Source of the DNA: Cotesia glomerata
Taxonomy: Eukaryota; Arthropoda; Insecta; Hymenoptera; Braconidae
NCBI RefSeq assembly: GCF_020080835.1
Contig: NC_058166.1
Location: 5,084,001 to 5,148,000, forward strand
Reading direction: 5' to 3'
Length of the DNA stretch: 64,000 bases
The position numbers and the translations under genes are program-made. This document shows positions 22,238 to 36,593 of the stretch, piece by piece (the stretch's first letter is position 1; every line of letters starts with the position of its first letter). The notes below the pieces were generated by a model. It was not told the DNA's origin and ran no database searches. It saw only the letters and a program-made list of their open reading frames with translations.

Positions 22238-23862
22238 GTCAGATTTAATTAAAAATTTTTCTAAATTTATATTCATCATTCTATGATAAAAAAGATTTTT
22301 TTCTTATTTGACAAAAGCACACTTATAAAAAATTATTATAATAAAAATTAGTTCTAAAAGTGGTTAATTAAGAAAAACTTTTTATTAAATTTTAAAAATT
22401 TGAAAAAAAAATTATAATAATCATAATCCTATTAAAATTTGTAAAATGTACTGAGGGAAACAAAGAAAAAATTTCTTTTGGAAAAATGGGCATTATTAGA
22501 AAAAGAAATTAATTTGTTGAAAATTCTCAAAAATTTTAAATAAATTATTTTTCCTAAAATCATTAAAAAAACTTTTCAAAATTGTCCTAAAAATAATCCA
22601 AATTTGTTCTCAACATTCTAAAATTGTTCTAAAAATTTTTCAAAATTATCCAAAATTTGTTTTTAAATTGTTCAAATAATGTTTTAAGATTTTTTAAAAA
22701 ATGTTGAACATAAGATTTGAAGGACAAAATTTTAACTAAATTTTTAAAAATAAAACGTGTTGATTCTAAAATTATCTTAAAAGTATTTTAAAAATCTTAA
22801 ACAAAATATTTAAAATGCACTATTTGGAAATTTCCAATTATTTATGTGATACCCAAAATTGTCCAAAAAATGTCCCTCATTGTGTCATGTTTGGATGTCT
22901 ACTCGTGAGACAATTTTTTTTACACGGGTAATAAGAAATTAATTGGTTTAAAATTTTTCACACAGTTACTTTCTTGTTGAAAAAAAAATTTCTAGATTTA
23001 GAAAAAAATTAATTTTGGATTAAAACTCGCAAGTTGTTTATCTAAAATTGTTTTTCCCCATATTTATAAATGTTTTTTGAAACTCGAAATTATATCTTTG
23101 ATACTCAATCACTATATAATTTTTGAGGTTTTAAAATTAGGCATATAGTGAATGAACAATCCAGTAGCAGTAAGAATATCAAATGACCTTGTGGGTTACG
23201 AAATTTAAGAATTAAGTCATCGATATACTGTGCATATGGACATATATCATGTTCCTTGGCATCAGGATAACGCCTACGAAGCTACCAATTTCGATAGTAT
23301 AAGTCTAGTATACATTCACTTATATTCTTTAATTCACTTTATTTTTATTAACTGTTAATTTAAGCCGATTGATTAGTTTAGAAAAAGTTGTTTTATTTTG
23401 TGTTGGACCGTCACTTTTTCAAATTATTCAAAATTATATTGTTTTAATACAGCTCTTAATTTTGACAGAGTTGAAATTTCTGAAATTAATCCAGGTGGTG
23501 GGGAAAAATTATACCTTTAAATTATCAATTTTTTTTTAGTATTGATTGATTTAAAAAAAAACAAATTTTCTTCAATATTCCAAAAAATGTACAAATAAAA
23601 ATCACTTTAAATTTCGCGCCAGAAAAAATTCTAAGAAATAAATCGATATTGCAAAATTTTTTTGTTTTAACTTTATAAAAACGAAAAAAAAATTGGCAAA
23701 AAATTTTTTTTTAATTTTTATTTCAAAACAATTAAAAATCATGATTTGTTAATTAGAACGTTTTTAGAAAAATTTAAAAGCAACGCTTGTCATTTATCAT
23801 TGATAATATTGCAGACATACTGAAGAGTTTTAATGAATTAATTGGTAAGTACAAGCAACCTG
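22238..23862. other. A/T-rich intergenic DNA with transposon debris
   Basis: No gene. About 22450-23060 resembles the CACTGAGAGAAA-ended element family (GAAATTAATTTGTTGAAAA, AATGGGCATT), with an inserted or fused piece ending TTTTTTTTACACGGGTAA near 22925. 23060-23400 looks unique. Confidence 0.5.
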
Positions 23863-24113
23863 CAGTCACTATGTGACTACCGAGGTTGACGGATTACGAA
23901 TAAGAAATCTTTGGCTTAATGATTTTATTATATTTAAAATCCCTATACATAGTTTGAGTACTTTTTAAATAAATTTTAGAAATAATAATACTAGCATAGG
24001 ATCAATTACAAATAATTTAATGGGCAAATTTGACGGAACTAATTTAATGGGCAAATTTGACATAACAAATTTATAGAGTCAAAAAACTATTTAAAACTCC
24101 TCCAAAAACTTAA

Positions 24114-24590
24114 GATAGTTGTCATGGTACAATATTGTCAAAAAATTAGAGATTATACGCGTCGCAAAAGTATATGAGCTTGTAGCTGAGTAATCCATCA
24201 TTTTTACGCAAGACTGTACCTGTGAAGACGCAACCCATACAATTGTTTCTGTCCGACTCCGTAGATATTATACTTTTTCATAAATTGTTGAACTTTAATC
24301 CGTTATTTATAAATAATTAGACGGTCAAAAATTAAAAAAAATTTTTTTTAAACTCACAACAAATCCATTAAAAGACTCAGTTTTTTTAAAGTTTCTGACA
24401 GATAGTTTTTTTTATGACTAAGAAACTGGTACAGAACTGCAGAGCGCGTATGCAATCAATGTTAAATCTCAAATTTTTAATTGAATTCATCTTGGGTTAT
24501 ATAAGTGATCAATCGATTTAAAATTTCTAGGGTAATTGTATCTAAAAATTTAGAATTTTCTGACGGTTTGCCTTAACCACGACAACTATC
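24114..24590. mobile_element. TTAA-flanked MITE, GATAGTTGTC ends, copy 1
   Basis: Ends GATAGTTGTCATGGT and ACCACGACAACTATC are inverted. TTAA lies on both sides (24110-24113 and 24591-24594), as for piggyBac-type elements. Relatives lie at 42918-43408 and 49976-50400. Internal landmark: CTGTCCGACTCCGTAGAT. Confidence 0.8.
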
Positions 24591-24823
24591 TTAAATTACA
24601 AGTATCTATCGAATTTACAATAAAGATAAACACGTGACAAAATTTTTCTTAGTCTCTTAATTATATAAATTGATTTTTTACTTACAATTACATTCAGATG
24701 TAAAAAAAAATAAATAAATAAATTAAATTTATTGCGAACTATGAATTTATTTATAAATACGTCCAAAATTTATTATAATAATTGAATTCAAATTAAAATA
24801 AAAAAAAAACAAAAATAGTTACA

Positions 24824-24979
24824 GCAGAAAAAACTATGGCATACAGGGGTTTAGTTTGGTATAATAAAATTCCCGCGGAAATAAGAGAAGAAACTAGAAT
24901 TAGAATTTTTAAATTGTTATTGAAAATATACATCAAAGAAAATGTAGAATACTTTAAGAAATTAAATGATAAAATGTAA
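24824..24979 (+). pseudogene. LINE reverse-transcriptase ORF2, C-terminal end
   Basis: Open frame ending AYRGLVWYNKIPAEIREETR ... FKLLLKIYIKENVEYFKKLN, with stop TAA at 24977-24979. The [LW]YN.[IL]P.[ED]IR ... FK..LK pattern is the usual C-terminus of Jockey/CR1-type LINE ORF2 proteins. It is followed by about 100 bases of 3' untranslated sequence and a (TTA)n tail at about 25090-25125. A 5'-truncated, dead insertion. Confidence 0.75.
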
Positions 24980-25092
24980 ATAAATTGTAGATAGATAGTA
25001 TGTGAGGTGCAAATGACGAAACTAAAATATGTTTTTAATGAGTTGTAAAGAACTAATTGTAAAACAAAAATAGCTACTTAGCTAAATAAATA

Positions 25093-25126
<34 letters not shown>

Positions 25127-25265
25127 AATTAACTATTGCTGAAAAGCATATGAAACATTAAAAAGACACAAATGCAAGTAAACCTTTCCAATGATATTAA
25201 ATTTTATTTAAAAAACTTATTTTATCAATAAATATTCCAGAGAAAAATTTTTCTTAATTAAACGG

Positions 25266-26584
25266 ATAAGAAATCACGACCTTGAAATGATTTATTTAAA
25301 GGAGTTTCTTTTCAGTAATTTTTGATGATAATTATAACTTGCATGAATGTTTAACAGATCCAACATAAAATTTCTACATTCCAAAATATCGATTGATTGA
25401 TATTCAATTAAAACGCATGCGCAAGAACACTATTGCACTAGTGTTTTATGAATGAAGCGAATGGTCCAGAAAGTGATATGAATGAATTAGTAAAGTGAGA
25501 TTTGCTTTATGCAAAAGTGAAAGCTCATATAATTGAGCATAATTACAAAGTTGTTTGTTCACAAAAAAGCGTTTAATACTTACATTAAAATTATTCAAAA
25601 AAAATAAAACATTTAAAAAAAAAACAATCTATCGAAATCTCGTAACTATTAATTTTATTAGCATATATGAATCTATCCAACATGTATGTATGTGTAATGC
25701 AGCCAAACGTAAAAGAGCGCTAGTATATAGAGAGTAGACTCTTACTTGGTGGTAAGGTATATATTTATTAAGTAAAAAGCGTGGGCAATAATTCTCCCAC
25801 TTGTAATCTGTACAATTCTTAACTGGCCAGTTTATGAATGAAGGTGCTTGAATGAATGAAGAAATTGTACATAAATATATTTACACATATATGAAGCTAC
25901 AAGACAGGTAATTTCGAAAAAATTCAACCTTCGAACATAAATACGGTCGAAAATAAAACATATATCTAATATAGAGTGTAAGTAATCGAACAATTACCAG
26001 CAATACGTCAGGTGTATGACGTGTTTGATGATAACGAATAAATAAAAGAGTTTGGTAGCTGCGGAGAGCGATCCGAGGGTTTGGGGTGGCTACTGGCGTA
26101 CATACTACAACTTGCCGATAGGGTAGCGGGCGTTTAGAGTTGATGGTCAAGGGCACTAACGACGTGACGTCACGCGCGGCTGCAATGACGCAACAGTCGC
26201 TAGGGGCAACTCAGTCAGGAGTTCCTTGCATGGTACCCCCCACCCTGAGGGTCTTGTGTCACACACGTGTCGTTTCTCAATGAACTCAATCCCTTTGCGT
26301 TCCCATTTTCCCCTAACCCCTTAAGCACCCTTCAAACATCCGGGATCATGCGCGCAGATAAATTTTCAACCCTTAGTTAAGAAGTTTCTGCCTGATATTT
26401 GTTTGCGAACTGCAAGTCTACATATTTTATCAGTTTGGTTATTTCAGTAGCGTTAAAAGCTTTTCATTGCCGATGACCTTTTGATAATTCATATTAAATA
26501 TACTTTTTTTTCTAACTAGTTAAGTTGTATTTATATACTAAGATTGTTACGTCATTAAAGTTACATTTATAATTACAATATTTA
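25266..26584. other. Unique intergenic stretch
   Basis: No repeat recognised and no convincing gene. The G/C-richer part at 26030-26350 contains a perfect palindromic CRE, TGACGTCA, at 26165-26172, near TGACGCAA. Open frames here start with GTG or TTG and look spurious. Could be regulatory. Confidence 0.45.
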
Positions 26585-27545
26585 TTATAATATATATAAA
26601 TAATATGTGACTGCCGAGAATTGCGAACTATAATAAATTTTGCTTAATTATATAATGACATTTGTTAAAGTGTACAAAACTTTCTTAACTATTGACATTT
26701 ATAAAGATATAAGCTCATCCCGATGTTGCACTCATCAAGAGCTTTCATTTGAGTACCCACTTGCATTTTTGATATATTTTTCATATATACATATATATAA
26801 TATATATAAATATATCAAAAATTGATGTGGGTACTCAAATGAAAGGTCTCAATGAGTGTAATGTCTGGGTGAGCTTATATATTTAAAAATGTCAATAGTT
26901 CACGAGATACAAGGTCATTTCTTAATTATTGACATTTTTAAAGACATAAGCTCATCCCGATGTTACACTCATCGAGAACTTTAATTTAAGTACCCATATG
27001 GTAATTTTCATATATTTTATATATATGGTATTTGTGAAGCATATAAATATGTAAAATATATAAAAAATTGATGTAGGTACTCAAATGAAAGGTCTCGATG
27101 AGAGTAATGTCGGAGTGAGCTTATATCTTCAAAAATGTCAATAGTTCACGAGATACAAGGTTATTTCTTAATTATTGACATTTTTAAAGACATAAGCTCA
27201 TCCCGATGTTACACTCATTGAGACCTTTCATTTAAGTACCCATATGACAATTTTCATATATTTTATATGTATGGTATTTGTGAAATATATAAATATATAA
27301 AATATATGAAAAATTGATGTGGGTACTCAAATGAAAGGTCTCGATGAGAGTAATGTCGGGGTGAGCTTATATCTCTAAAAACGTCTATAATTTACAAGAT
27401 ACAAGGTAATTTCTTATTTATGTGGCTAGAGCTAGAGCATTTTCGTCAAGACCTTTGCAATGACACTAAATTTAACTAAAAAAACATATTTTATCATGTG
27501 ACTATCCTAGAGAAAAAATTTTTCTTATTCTGTTAATAATATAGA
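26585..27545. repeat. Second palindrome array: three tandem long palindromes
   Basis: Three successive imperfect palindromes (about 26695-26900, 26930-27140 and 27175-27390), each with arms carrying ATAAGCTCATCCCGATGT and TTTCATTTGAGTACCCA. They are separated by AATAGTTCACGAGATACAAGG-like links. Same family as 427-1502, here with three units instead of two and without the GACCCAG outer ends. Confidence 0.75.
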
Positions 27546-28234
27546 TTAACGATTTGGGTTGTGGAATGTGGGTGGATAGACTTTCTCTTTCTTGAGCCTA
27601 AAAAATATTTAAATAAAGATGACAGATAATATTTATTAAATTAAACTTATTATCATTTCTATTAAAAGATGATAAGCTTTGAATGATATTAGATCGGAAA
27701 CAATCCGGAAATGATGAAGCAGAAGAGATGAATACAAGGAGTGTTGGAGTAATCGATCGGCTGGTATCCACAGCAATAGGTAATAGCTAATAGGTAAAAA
27801 TAATGCACGCTCAATTGTATATGTATATAGAATTGAAGATATGTCAAAGGTGACCGCAATAGTGGATTGTGGGTGGAAAGAATAGCCAAGGGGTTGATGT
27901 GGTTCTGGAACTGGTACTGCTATTATTTCTTCTCTATACATGAAACATCGTTGAAGATTACACTTATACACATATGTTTTGCCATGAGTGAAGCAGCAAC
28001 AGGTTTAATCGTATCGGGGTGTGGCAGCCTCTTGGTTGGATGACTGGCTGACTCGTTTCCTTGGTTATAAGCTACAGTCCGAGCTTCACCACGAACTACT
28101 CTTTGGTATAGTAGTAAATAAGATCGATGTGACAAGAAGAAATAAAAAAAAATTGATACCTCCGTGTTCAGGCTTTGATAACCGGATAAAGGTGTCTACA
28201 ATCACCTTATATTAAAGAGATTCGCCAATCGCTA

Positions 28235-28271
<37 letters not shown>

Positions 28272-30053
28272 CAAGTCTGGCTTTTACTGCACATATCTTC
28301 AATTTATTTATAAATCAATAAATTCTAACAATTGCAGGGATGTTTTTTATTTCTTCCGTGGGGAGAAATTAAAAAAGTTTTTTTATTGAATTTTTTCCAA
28401 GTTTTGATGGGAAGAATAATTATGGATGTAAAGGTGAAGAAATAATATAATAAGGAGAGAAAAGAATATTAGAGTATATGTTGATGACCGTGGGTGGCGA
28501 CCGTTGAGCGAGATCACTTGGTAGGAGTGAGAAGTCAATAAATGGAGGGAGAGTTGAGAGCAACGACTAAAAGAGGGGAAAGTAAGCGACACGGTGGTGG
28601 TGGGTGGTGGGTGGTGGGAGAGATATTGTGAGTTGTGTGTGAGAGATAGACATCCACTGTCGGTAAGAGGAAGACGGAGGTGTAGGGGAGGTATCATCTC
28701 GGTCCTGAGCCTATTTATAGACATGTTCTCACAGCCTCACTCCTGCCCACTTCGAGTACTGTCTCTCTCATAAGTATACCAGTGTATATGACGATACATT
28801 CAAATGCGTTAACAATAATAAATAAATTTTTAATTTTATCGAAGCTTTGATATAAAAATTACCATCCCCGAAACTCCTTAATATTTATTGTTTCATTATT
28901 AATTGAAGATATTCTGTAATTTAATAATTATTTTTAATACAATGTATGAACGATAATTCATTATTCTCAGGTATGTGTAGACCCGTATATATTTATGTAT
29001 ATATATATATATATATATATACATAAATACTTTTATATTATGAACATATAAATATATTCATATTTGAGTGCTCTGGCTTGACGCACTTTCTTCGGTTCAC
29101 AAACGAGTTTTGTACACGGATGAAAATAAAAATAATAAAAAATAAATACTCAGAAAAGACGCTGGTTACGACGACTTGACTACTCTACTATACTTTGGCA
29201 TTACTTCTCGATTCCTTTTTGGATACCGATGCATTTTAATGTGACAACAGTCCTTCAGGTAAAATCCGATCAATTTTAATTAAATTTTTGGTCAAAGATA
29301 TGACAATTAAATTATTAATTCAACAATACACAGTAAGAAAAATTTCTTGACAGGAGAACAAAATTCTTGTCTCAAGAAAATTTTCGGGTGCCTGAAGGAA
29401 GACCGAAGTTGTGTTGGCTAAAGTTAAAATTTTTCTTTGAATTCTATTCTTGGTGGAAGTCATTTTTTCTTAATTCAAATTATCATAAATACTTGATACA
29501 ATAAATTTTTATATTTGATCAAGATTTTTAGATACTTTAGGGAAGCAGCATCACATACTTCAGCTGAGAAAAAAATTTTCTCACCTTGAGAAAATTTTTC
29601 TCTTGAATATTTGATATCCATTTTATATTATTTTAGCGTGCAATTATACATATTGAATGAAAAAAATGATTCAATATTATTTGATCTTCCCATTTGACAT
29701 GATGTTAATCAATAAAAATATTAATGAAAAGTCACTTCTATCGAGATATTTAATTTTTTGGAGCAAGAGAGAAATTTTTTTAGGACAAGAAAATTTACCT
29801 CTATCGAGAACTAAATTTTTTGGAGCAAGAGGCTGAATTTTCTCAAAGCAAGATTTTCTTGACTCAAATAAATTTTCTTGTATTAAGATATGTATTTTTT
29901 AAAGCAAGAGAATTAATTTTGTTGGAATAAGTGAAATTTCTTTCGTCAAAAAACTTTTTTTTTTCGCTCAAGAAAATAATTAAGAAGAAAAATATTTTCT
30001 TGGCTCGTGAACCTTTTTTTCTGTCTAGATAATTTGTTTCCGTAATGACAGTA
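27546..30053. other. Intergenic region, mostly unique
   Basis: No supported gene. Contains a 35-base T run (28237-28271), G-rich GGTGGTGGGTGGTGGG at about 28591-28618, a minus-strand TATAAATAG at 28720-28711 that could be a promoter for an unseen transcript, and a (TA)n microsatellite at about 28998-29022. At about 29330-30020 a degenerate TCAAGAAAATTT-rich repeat has an inverted counterpart at 50870-51570. Confidence 0.45.
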
Positions 30054-30294
30054 CACTGATAAAAAAATTAACTTGACTCAAGAGCCAAACTCTTGAACCA
30101 AGAAATCCATTTTGAAGAAAATGATTTTCTTGAGTCAAGAGAATAAATTCTTGACTCAAGAAAATTTTCTTAGACCAAGAATAATTTCTTAGCTCAAGAA
30201 TTTATTCTCTTGACTCAAGAAAATCATTTTCTTCAAAATGGAATTCTTGGTTCAAGAGTTTGGCTCTTGAGTCAAGTCAATTTTTTTATCAGTG
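30054..30294. mobile_element. Palindromic MITE, CACTGATAAAAAAATTAAC ends, copy 1
   Basis: 241 bp, nearly all in two complementary arms of about 115 bases (CTTGACTCAAGAGCC.. and its complement), flanked by TA (30052-30053 and 30295-30296). A second copy lies at 44750-44991. Confidence 0.9.
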
Positions 30295-33200
30295 TATGGA
30301 ATGCAAAAGCATCAATGCAAGTTTTTTGAGTTGCGTAAGCAACAATCATTCTTTTATCACTAATGAGACCCTGAGACTGTAATAAAATTTTAGTATAATG
30401 TCATAATTCAAGTGAGAAATTATTGGGAAAGCGAGAAGTTTTTTAAAATTACATTACGCTCTTTAATGGTGATATGAATCTTCAACTAACATGTTATTTA
30501 TACATTGAAAATTAGTAGTATGTTAAACGATAATAATAATATTTAATGTAAAATATGATTTATTGCATTGCACTCACTAATTATTAAGTTTTTTTTGCCA
30601 CTGTGATAAATCAAAAAAAATATTTTTTTGTTTTAATTTAAAGTTTAGACATTCAAAAATATGTGTATAAAATTTTAGATTAAAATTTCGAAAATTTTTG
30701 GAGTTATTGTCAATTTAGTGAGAGCAGGTAAACCGACCGTTTTTGCTCAGCGCTCCGATAAGAATGTTGAGTTCGCTAAAAAACGGATTGAAACAGTCAA
30801 TAAAAATGATAAAACAGACATGGACACCACTGGAGGTAAAAAAAATGAACCCTCATGTGGCCAGGACTCGGTAGTTTGAATTAAGTATCAATGTTTCATA
30901 AAATACATGATTTTAGAGTAACTTAATGTAAAGTAGACGTAAAACTTAAAATGACTTTTATCAAACTGTTCGATTAATAACTCAAATAAATATAATCCGA
31001 TTAAAAAAAATTTTTTGTCTTTACAACAGCTGTTGTACGTAGGCGATTTTGAAAATTTTTTAAGGCTGATATTTGAATACTAAAAAAAAGGGGAAAAATG
31101 TAAAAAAATTTCACTAAGTTGCTATTTTTTTTGGAGTTTTTTTATGACAATTTTATGATACTTTTATAAAAATTTTAGGACACTTTAAAGACAATTCAGG
31201 ATCAAAGCGTACTAAAAATAAATTAATAAATGAAAAAAAATAAAATAATAAATAAATAAATTTTCACAAAATTATCCTAAAATTGTCATAAAAGTGTCCT
31301 AAAAATGTCACAAAAGTACTTTTTACAATATTTTTTTTCTCTGAGCAATAACAACAATATTTCTTTTTTAATTTAAATTTGATTTCGATTTAGTGTCATA
31401 AATTTGTCATTAAAATGTCCTAAATTGTGTCACGTTTAGGATCCTAAGCCTATGACTCTTTTAAGACAATTTTAGGACGTTTTTTTTACACGGGTAAAGT
31501 AACTAAAATTTTTTTTTTCGGATGATCTGTTTTCGAGGTAATAATTTGATATTTTTTAATAAAAATTTAGGATATTTACTTCAATGTACATTTAATAGGA
31601 CAAACAAAATCTGATCCCTACATTTCTTAATTTTCCCGGTTTTAATAGATTTTTTTCGTAGGTTTGTCCTTAAAATATCTAAACTTTAGAACTCTAAGCT
31701 TAAAAAAAATTTTCTATATTCCATAAATGTTCTTCTAAAATAAAATATAATATTTTATGTTAGTTTAATTATTTTTCGATAATTTTGTAAATAAAAAAAT
31801 CATATATAAAAAATTTGATTTGCACTTACCTTATAAATAATTTTATAACATTTAACTTAAATGTGCTAATTATTGGTAATAATATGGAAAGGTTTAGGTA
31901 GGTAAAGTAAAACAATTTTTATGTGAATCAATGTTAACGTGTATTTTTTTTTTTTTTGTTAATAATTGTCGTAATGCAATGTTCAGATTTCGCGTTGAAC
32001 AAGAAACGTTTTAAACAATAATAAGCAAGTTCGAATTTAACGTGCGTAGCACTTGAAAAAAAGTCACGTGTATACAATGACACTACATATAACTTTTTAA
32101 AATTTTTTTATAAATTACTTATAAGCAACCATTTTGTAAAAAAGTAATCTCTGGTATCGGTGAAAGTGAGATAAAAGATAGAAAGACAATATTAAAGCAA
32201 TAAAGAACAATACATGGTAAATATCGAACAATTTAATTAGCATATACATTTAAATCTTCTGCAGTTTCATTTCTTTCCTCAAACACGAAGAAATTAAATC
32301 AGTAATTGTTATTCATACTTCGTCAAGTTAACATTAAATATCATTTGATTGCACGGGATTATTTTGTTGATATAACTCTTTAATAGTTACTAATTTTTAC
32401 TACACAAATGACTGTAATACTTAAACTATTTCTGTTTTAGTTTCTTCGTGTAAATTGCACCTATAGATAGTAAACAAATTCTCAATATATTTTTCTTGTT
32501 AATTTTAAATTACATATTCTTCGACGTAGAGAAATATTTCAATAAAAATACTATTTCTATATCAACAACATATATACATATATATAATTTAAAATATGTA
32601 CGCCTGCCTATTCAGCAATACAACGAGTATTTAAAAATATGTGCGTGCAATGGGTGTAAAATACCCATAACTTTTTAAAGAAAATATACACGCTTTTTGT
32701 TAATAAATATAGCATTATATACATAAAATTAATTACTCGTTTTTAATCATATGTATACACATATGGATGGATATTTCATATTTCATAGTAGTTTAGACAA
32801 AAAAAATTTATTATTTTATAACAATTTTTTTGGAGTAAACAGACATTTAAAACAATTAAATTATCCATTTATTTATCACTCTCTCTCTCTCTTTTTCTAT
32901 ATATAATATATATCGGCATTTTTTCTGTACCTGCATCCAGTTAAATATATTTTATATGTATACATATAATACGGCATATATATACATATTTACAATATTA
33001 CTTTATGTTTTAACCATAAATAACCATTAATAATGTAATTACACTTTTTTCAATGGATTAACTCTAATTTTTTTCTTCTTATTTATACGGCAAGAAATGA
33101 AAAAAAAAATTTTCAAGATTGTCCATCAAGTTTTAAAAAAATTCAAATTTTTTTTTAATAGAAAATTTTTTGAAAATCGGCGTTTAGCGTGTCCGGATCA

Positions 33201-33709
33201 CGGAGAAAAATTCAACAAATATAAAACTAAATATATATTGAAAAATAAAATTTAGAATGAAAATAAAATAAATATAAGTAGCGGTACCTTAGTTTTAACA
33301 AGTGATGATTTTAAATCAGATAACAACTTGTATGTTTAATTTTATACAAAAATTTGTTACGTTTGTAATTAATTTGTTAAGAAAAAATAATTTTATGTAA
33401 CTGTTAAATATTACTTATAAATATAATTCTGTATAATGTATGATAAAATTAGTTAATATAGATTAACATTTTAAACTATGGTTTGAGTAATAAAAAATCT
33501 AAAACTTAGTCGATTAAAACTAAGGTAACGATTAACGATTATACGACCGCACAATTGAAAGACTCAGGTATCCGTGAGAGGATATTCAAGTGTCAACAGA
33601 GATCAAATAAATTAATACTATAACATTTTCTCATAAAATTACTAATTATCTTGAAATTTTTTCAATATATTAGTTTTTAAAATTTAATAATAACGAACAA
33701 ACATACATT
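30295..33709. other. A/T-rich intergenic region downstream of Egr
   Basis: No repeat family dominates, apart from a CCTAAAATTGTC-rich inverted-repeat piece at about 31100-31500 ending TTTTTTTTACACGGGTAA. A coding-like island lies at 30679-30879. The part nearest Egr probably holds its 3' untranslated region: minus-strand AATAAA candidates occur near 32867 and 32808. (CT)n at about 32879-32891. Confidence 0.45.
30679..30879 (+). other. Unassigned coding-like island
   Basis: An open frame of 66 codons without a useful Met, ending TGA at 30877-30879. It reads VIVNLVRAGKPTVFAQRS, then NVEFAKKRIETVNKNDKTDM. Its base composition stands out from the surrounding A/T desert and its codons look protein-like. 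I do not recognise the product. It could be an orphan exon, a decayed element fragment or chance. Confidence 0.25.
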
Positions 33710-34105
33710 ACATGGAAAAAACAAGATTACACTGGATAACATTCCAGATTATACTCAGTAAAATCTGTAGTGAAAAAAAATTTCAGATCGTAGCTAGCAT
33801 AATCCAGATTATACTGAGTGATATCTGGATTATACTAATTGTAATCTCCCATTTTGCCCAGTGAAATCTCAGATTATACTACGTAAGATTCCACTGGATA
33901 TAATCCGAGATTGTATCCTGTAGAATTTGGATTAGACCCAGTGATATCTGCGCCATTTTTTTTCTAGCGCCTGCGCACTTAGCATTATCATATGACTATG
34001 AACAGGTTAGATCTTATTGTTACACGACTGAAATTTTTTTTCACTACAGATGTCACTGAGTATAATCTGGAATATCATCCAGTGTAATCTTGTTCTTTCC
34101 GTGTA
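33710..34105. mobile_element. MITE just downstream of the Egr stop codon
   Basis: Left end ACATGGAAAAAACAAGATTA and right end complementary to ACACGGAAAGAACAAGATTA, with about 75-bp inverted arms. The middle repeats variants of ATTATACTGAGTGATATCTG. It starts about 85 bases past the Egr stop, so it is probably transcribed as 3' untranslated sequence. Confidence 0.75.
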
Positions 34106-34190
34106 GTTTATATTTATATGAAAACACCATATTGAAAATCTCGGAAGAAATATAATATAATCAATATTACTTTTAAAAAATAATATTAAT

Positions 34191-35596
<1,406 letters not shown>

Positions 35597-36593
35597 CTGC
35601 AATTTGAAGAAATAGAGGGTTAATATTATACCATTAATTAAATGAGTTAATTATAAATTTATTTGATAATTAATAGTGTCTCGCGCAGACTCATTCAGCT
35701 ATATGCTGGTCGATTTTGCTGGGGACGCTGACTCCCGGGCAATGCATTGTTTAACACACAAACGCCATTGTGTAGTAAAGGAAGAAGCGAATGATACGAT
35801 ATCAATTTTATCTTATACGGCTAACGCTCTATTATCTACAACTCATTCGTCTGTATCCTGCTGACATTTTCAGTAGATACGTTTAAAATTATTATAGATC
35901 AAGTTGGACGAGATAGTCACACTGAAACAGATGTTTCAACTTTTATTTTTTTTTTTTAAATAAAATTTTAAGAGCCAAAAAAGTATTTCTATGTCGGGTT
36001 AACTCTAGAGCAGTATCTAACACAAATCTACCTTTGATGTGAATTAAAAAAATAATATTGCATATAATATTTGTTTACAAGTTACCGTAGAAAGGAGTAA
36101 AGTCAGCTGTGGGTGAATCTAATAATAATATCTAAGAGGGATGAAAGCCAGACAGAGGGTAAGAAGGAAGGTTGATAGCACAAGCGGAGAATGAAAACAG
36201 TATTGTGGTATCGGGGTCGTATGGAACTATGAATGAATTCAGAGAAGAGGGGAAGCATTCGGGAAAAACAGCTACCGGAGGGATACGGGATTGAGCGCAG
36301 AGAAGAGAATATAATATTAAAGCCGAGAAGGAGTTGAGGGTGGTGAGGAGAAGAGTCTGCCTGAATGTAGGGGTCGTTAAGTATTGATCCACGGTCGCTG
36401 GTTGAGCATCGATATTGGTCGTTTTTGCGGGTGACCGTTCTACGTCACGGACGTCGCGTGGCTCTGACGACCTTGACTTTGCCTTTGAACAATTTCTCCG
36501 GTGCTTTCGAGTTCAAAGTCAAATAGGATCGATAATAAAATATAGTCTTTTAAATGGTACTATTTTATCACGTGGGTAACGTGGATGCTGTAC
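35597..36593 (-). other. Egr: Egr intron
   Basis: 997-nt GT-AG intron in phase 1 between the two coding exons. Unlike the aminopeptidase introns it holds no element recognisable from elsewhere in the window. The stretch at about 35680-35860 and the G/C-richer part at 36400-36500 look unique and could be regulatory. No coding exon was seen in it. Confidence 0.85.

Larger units (their letters stand above)
23863..25265 (-). repeat. Interspersed unit as in intron 1, reverse copy with two insertions
   Basis: Begins with the palindrome GCAGTCACTATGTGACT near 23863 and runs through sequence matching the aminopeptidase intron-1 unit in reverse (for example CTTAGTCTCTTAATTATATA near 24650). Interrupted by a TTAA-flanked MITE (24114-24590) and a LINE 3' end (24824-25125). 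Confidence 0.65.

Noticed and set aside
28383..28724. 113-codon minus-strand frame near a TATAAATAG
   Set aside because: Low-complexity Ser/Pro/His/Leu sequence that begins over the TATA motif itself; no domain. The TATA motif alone is mentioned in the region entry.
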